The translations under genes were made by a program, and so were the position numbers. Of a DNA stretch of 64,000 nucleotides, positions 63,913 to 64,000 are shown in pieces. A model generated the notes under the pieces. It did not search any database. It saw only the letters and a program-made list of their open reading frames with translations, and had not been told where the DNA came from. The stretch's first letter is position 1. The number at the start of each line of letters is the position of its first letter. Source of the DNA: Cricetomys ansorgei (taxonomy: Eukaryota; Chordata; Mammalia; Rodentia; Nesomyidae); contig JAMJFZ010001133.1 of the NCBI GenBank assembly GCA_026225945.1, positions 15,898,001 through 15,962,000 on the forward strand, read 5' to 3'.

Positions 63913-64000
63913 GTGGTCTTGGGGGGCATTTATAAACATTTCTCTAAAAGATGTCACCGACCTTAGTGGGCAGCTCTCAAGTGCCATGGCACAGAAATGC

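Larger units (their letters stand above)
47653..64000 (+). other. Arhgef3: Arhgef3 intron downstream of the recognised exon
   Basis: The next coding exon should begin with EPSNKRV. No such sequence preceded by an acceptor was seen before the window ends, so this intron is at least 16.3 kb. Another first exon of shorter isoforms (MVAKDY... form) could lie here, but I did not find it. Confidence 0.6.

Noticed and set aside
1..64000. CRISPR array, phage, operon or other prokaryotic defence system
   Set aside because: All spaced or tandem repeats found are microsatellites, minisatellites or SINEs. The sequence has mammalian repeats and a spliced exon throughout.

Overview
This is a 64 kb piece of mammalian nuclear DNA, and the repeat content points to a muroid rodent. 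It carries 7SL-derived B1 SINEs, tRNA-derived B2/B3, B4 and ID SINEs, URR1-type rodent hAT copies, old MIR, L2 and L1 remnants, ERVL-MaLR-type LTRs, class II-type LTRs and very many (AC)n/(GT)n tracts. I cannot tell which muroid species it is. There are no bacterial-type genes, operons or CRISPR arrays.

Only one segment has the clear properties of a coding exon: 47584-47646 on the + strand. It is a 63 bp, phase 0 to phase 0 exon with a strong polypyrimidine tract and AG before it and GTAAGT after it. It encodes RKRKQSTQDEDA...SLDIS, which I recognise as the basic N-terminal exon of ARHGEF3 (XPLN), a RhoA/RhoB guanine nucleotide exchange factor. The paralogous stretch in NET1 has the same design. 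The window is therefore best read as two long introns (1-47583 and 47647-64000) of a rodent Arhgef3 gene transcribed left to right. A CAG|GTAAGT donor at 22225/22226, preceded by an in-frame ATG, is a speculative alternative first exon.

Layout. 1-12 kb: B3, B4 and B1 SINEs, two small tandem duplications, GT tracts, two adjacent MaLR-type LTRs and a CpG cluster near 10.3 kb. 12-26 kb: a solo class II-type LTR (11890-12205), CTG, GA, CA and CT tracts, a URR1 copy, an old L1 and several MIRs. 26-38 kb: B2 and B1 SINEs, a compound LTR region (33941-34861) with a lysine-type primer binding site, and two pairs of locally duplicated sequence (29429-29843 with 37166-37554; 26310-26520 with 27487-27712). 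38-47 kb: a B1 that has grown an internal 36 bp minisatellite, a URR1 copy with a perfect 8 bp target duplication lying 6 bp from a solo LTR, an ID element, and an 870 bp AC/ATAC tract. 47-64 kb: the coding exon, then intron with L2, MIR, B1, B2, MaLR-type LTRs and a degenerate GTCAG-rich repeat (53755-54500).

I found no previously undescribed biological system. The more interesting items are the mechanistic traces of mobile-element and tandem-repeat evolution, the candidate alternative exon, and a few unique or palindromic stretches that could be regulatory. All family names come from recognition by eye, without a database search.
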